64,000 bases of DNA, from NCBI RefSeq assembly GCF_002234595.1, contig NZ_NMUL01000007.1, positions 248,001-312,000 of the forward strand, given 5' to 3'. This DNA comes from Amycolatopsis vastitatis. GTDB lineage: Bacteria > Actinomycetota > Actinomycetes > Mycobacteriales > Pseudonocardiaceae. The notes under the pieces were generated by a model. That model had not been told where the DNA came from. It searched no databases and saw nothing but the letters and a program-made list of their open reading frames with translations. Positions 62,738-64,000 of the stretch are shown here, piece by piece; positions within the stretch are counted from its first letter, which is position 1; each line of letters starts with the position of its first letter. The translations under genes were made by a program, and so were the position numbers.

Positions 62738-64000
62738 GCGCGGACACGGCGATCGCCGTCGTGGGCATCGGCTGCCGGTTTCCCGGCGCGGACACACCGG
62801 CGCAGTTCTGGGCCGGCCTCGAGGCCGGGGTGCTCGGCATGCGGGAACTGACCGACGACGAGCTGCGCGCCGCGGGCGTCGGCCCGGCCGTGTTCGCCGC
62901 GGAGGACTACGTACGCCGGATCGCCACCCTGGCCGGCCCGGGTCTGTTCGCGGCGGAGTTCTTCGGCGTTTCCCCGGCCGAAGCGGAGCTGATCGACCCG
63001 CAGCAGCGGTTGTTCCTCGAGACCTGCTGGGAGGCACTGGAACAGGCCGGGCACCTGCCCGGCGGTGAAGAGGACGAACGGGTCGGCGTCTTCGCCGGGA
63101 TGAGCCCGAGCGGGTACGTCGCCGCGCTGCAGGCCGCGCGGGCTCGCCGTGGCGGAACGGCGGTGCTCGATCACCTGTCGCTGCAGCTCGGGGGAATGGC
63201 GGACTTCGGCGCCGCCCGGGTGGCCCACAAGCTCGGCCTCCGCGGCCCGTCGGTGGGGGTGCAGACGGCCTGCTCCTCTTCGCTGACCGCGGTGCACTAC
63301 GCGGTGCTCAGCCTGCTGTCCGGCGAGTGCGACCTCGCACTGGCCGGAGGCGCCGGGCTCGCCGAACCCGCCGCCGGCTACCGGTTCGAACCCGGGGGCA
63401 TCCTGTCGGACGACGGCTACTGCCGGGCGTTCGACGCCCGCTCCTCGGGCACCGCGGTCGGGTCCGGGGTCGGCGTCGTCGCGCTGCGCCGGCTGGCGGA
63501 CGCGCTCGCCGGCCGCGACCCGGTGCTCGCGGTGCTGCGCGGCAGCGCGGTCGGCAACGACGGGGCCCGGCGGCCGGGGTTCACCGCGCCGACCCCGGAC
63601 GGCCCCGCCGACGTCGTCGCCGCGGCTCTGCACACCGCGGACGTCAGCGCGGACCAGCTCTGCTACACCGAGGCGCACGGCTCGGGAACACCGCTCGGCG
63701 ACCACGTCGAGCTGCGCGGCCTCACCGACGGGCTGCGGATGTCCAGTGGCGCCACGGGTTTCTGCGCGCTCGGGTCGGTGAAGGTCAACATCGGGCACAC
63801 CGGCGCGGCGGCGGGCGTCGCCGGCCTGATCAAAGCCGTGCGCATCGCCGCGACCGGGATACTGCCCCCGCATCCGCTGTTCGAGCGGCCGCGTGACGAA
63901 GGGCTGCTCGCGGACGGCCCGTTCACCCTGGCCGCGGCGGCGGGCCTGGCCGCGGGCGCCGACCGGCACGTGCTGGTCAACTCGATGGGGCTCGGCGGCA
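62734..64000 (+). CDS. Type I PKS, N-terminal KS domain (continues past window)
   Basis: At least 422 residues from GTG 62734, which overlaps the NRPS stop as GTGA. The KS domain has Cys180 in TACSSS, His315 in EAHGSGT and His355 in KVNIGH, so all three catalytic residues are present. HGSGT replaces the more common HGTGT. VVGIGCRFPGADTPAQFW is the usual KS opening. The frame is open to the last base; AT or further domains must follow to the right. No stop is in the window. Confidence 0.9.
   Translation, partial: MSADTAIAVVGIGCRFPGADTPAQFWAGLEAGVLGMRELTDDELRAAGVGPAVFAAEDYVRRIATLAGPGLFAAEFFGVSPAEAELIDPQQRLFLETCWEALEQAGHLPGGEEDERVGVFAGMSPSGYVAALQAARARRGGTAVLDHLSLQLGGMADFGAARVAHKLGLRGPSVGVQTACSSSLTAVHYAVLSLLSGECDLALAGGAGLAEPAAGYRFEPGGILSDDGYCRAFDARSSGTAVGSGVGVVALRRLADALAGRDPVLAVLRGSAVGNDGARRPGFTAPTPDGPADVVAAALHTADVSADQLCYTEAHGSGTPLGDHVELRGLTDGLRMSSGATGFCALGSVKVNIGHTGAAAGVAGLIKAVRIAATGILPPHPLFERPRDEGLLADGPFTLAAAAGLAAGADRHVLVNSMGLGG

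Larger units (their letters stand above)
42343..64000. other. Hybrid NRPS-PKS biosynthetic gene cluster, cut off at the right edge
   Basis: Eleven genes: two SARP regulators, four NRPS proteins with unusual domain content, two PKS proteins, one free carrier protein, one RiPP-type radical SAM enzyme and a TIM-barrel enzyme. Two divergent operons are built from overlapping genes around 55920-56308. No release thioesterase, transporter or resistance gene is seen inside the visible part, so the cluster must continue to the right. The product is unknown. Confidence 0.85.

Overview
The window is very GC-rich actinobacterial chromosome (GTG starts, ATGA/GTGA start-stop overlaps, Tat signals, SARP regulators, modular NRPS/PKS genes). 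Gene content and the large perfect intergenic palindromes suggest a Pseudonocardiaceae member, most likely Amycolatopsis. The genus is inference; phylum and high GC are read directly. No rRNA, tRNA, IS element or CRISPR array was recognised.

Region 1 (1-32.6 kb) is mixed core and accessory metabolism. It runs in order through a 5'-3' exonuclease (C-terminus outside the window), an M24 peptidase coupled to an Lrp regulator, a MazEF-like toxin-antitoxin pair, an SGNH hydrolase, a flavin reductase behind a twin-operator promoter, LysR/SDR, a VOC protein and an FAD monooxygenase. Next come a FtsX-type ABC exporter with two unequal ATPases and an aromatic/CoA-ester catabolic cluster (CoA-transferase, citryl-CoA-lyase-like protein, intradiol dioxygenase, oxidoreductase, amidohydrolase) around an IclR regulator. 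Secreted proteins follow (His/Asp-rich protein, beta-helix protein, GH3 beta-glucosidase, trypsin-like protease). A leaderless HTH/Clp_N/membrane-protein operon and a quinone-type dioxygenase plus hydrolase pair opposite an AraC regulator complete the region.

Region 2 (32.7-36.8 kb) looks like one regulon. A BlaI-type repressor and an M56 metalloprotease lie next to an orphan CcsA-like haem-handling protein, a four-helix membrane protein and an MFS exporter. Three 23-bp boxes built on GTAGTA precede the last three genes, and a related box precedes blaI.

Region 3 (36.8-42.1 kb) has a cobalamin-binding-type radical SAM protein and an osmoprotectant ABC importer. In the importer, permease, ATPase and second permease are fused in one polypeptide that probably starts at CTG; the substrate-binding lipoprotein follows.

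Region 4 (42.3 kb to the right edge) is a hybrid NRPS-PKS gene cluster cut off at the window end. A stand-alone SARP is followed by two divergent, tightly overlapping operons. Leftward: AfsR-like SARP, RiPP-type radical SAM enzyme, free carrier protein, T-C-A-T NRPS, KS-AT-ACP PKS, and a hydrolase-like/truncated-C/A(Ser) protein. Rightward: A-C NRPS without its own carrier, TIM-barrel isomerase-like enzyme, vestigial-A/T/C/T NRPS, and a PKS beginning with KS. The intervening 389 bp contains three TCAGCG repeats at exact 11-bp spacing, the classical SARP box geometry. The unusual domain splits and the RiPP-family radical SAM enzyme make this the most promising uncharacterised system in the window.
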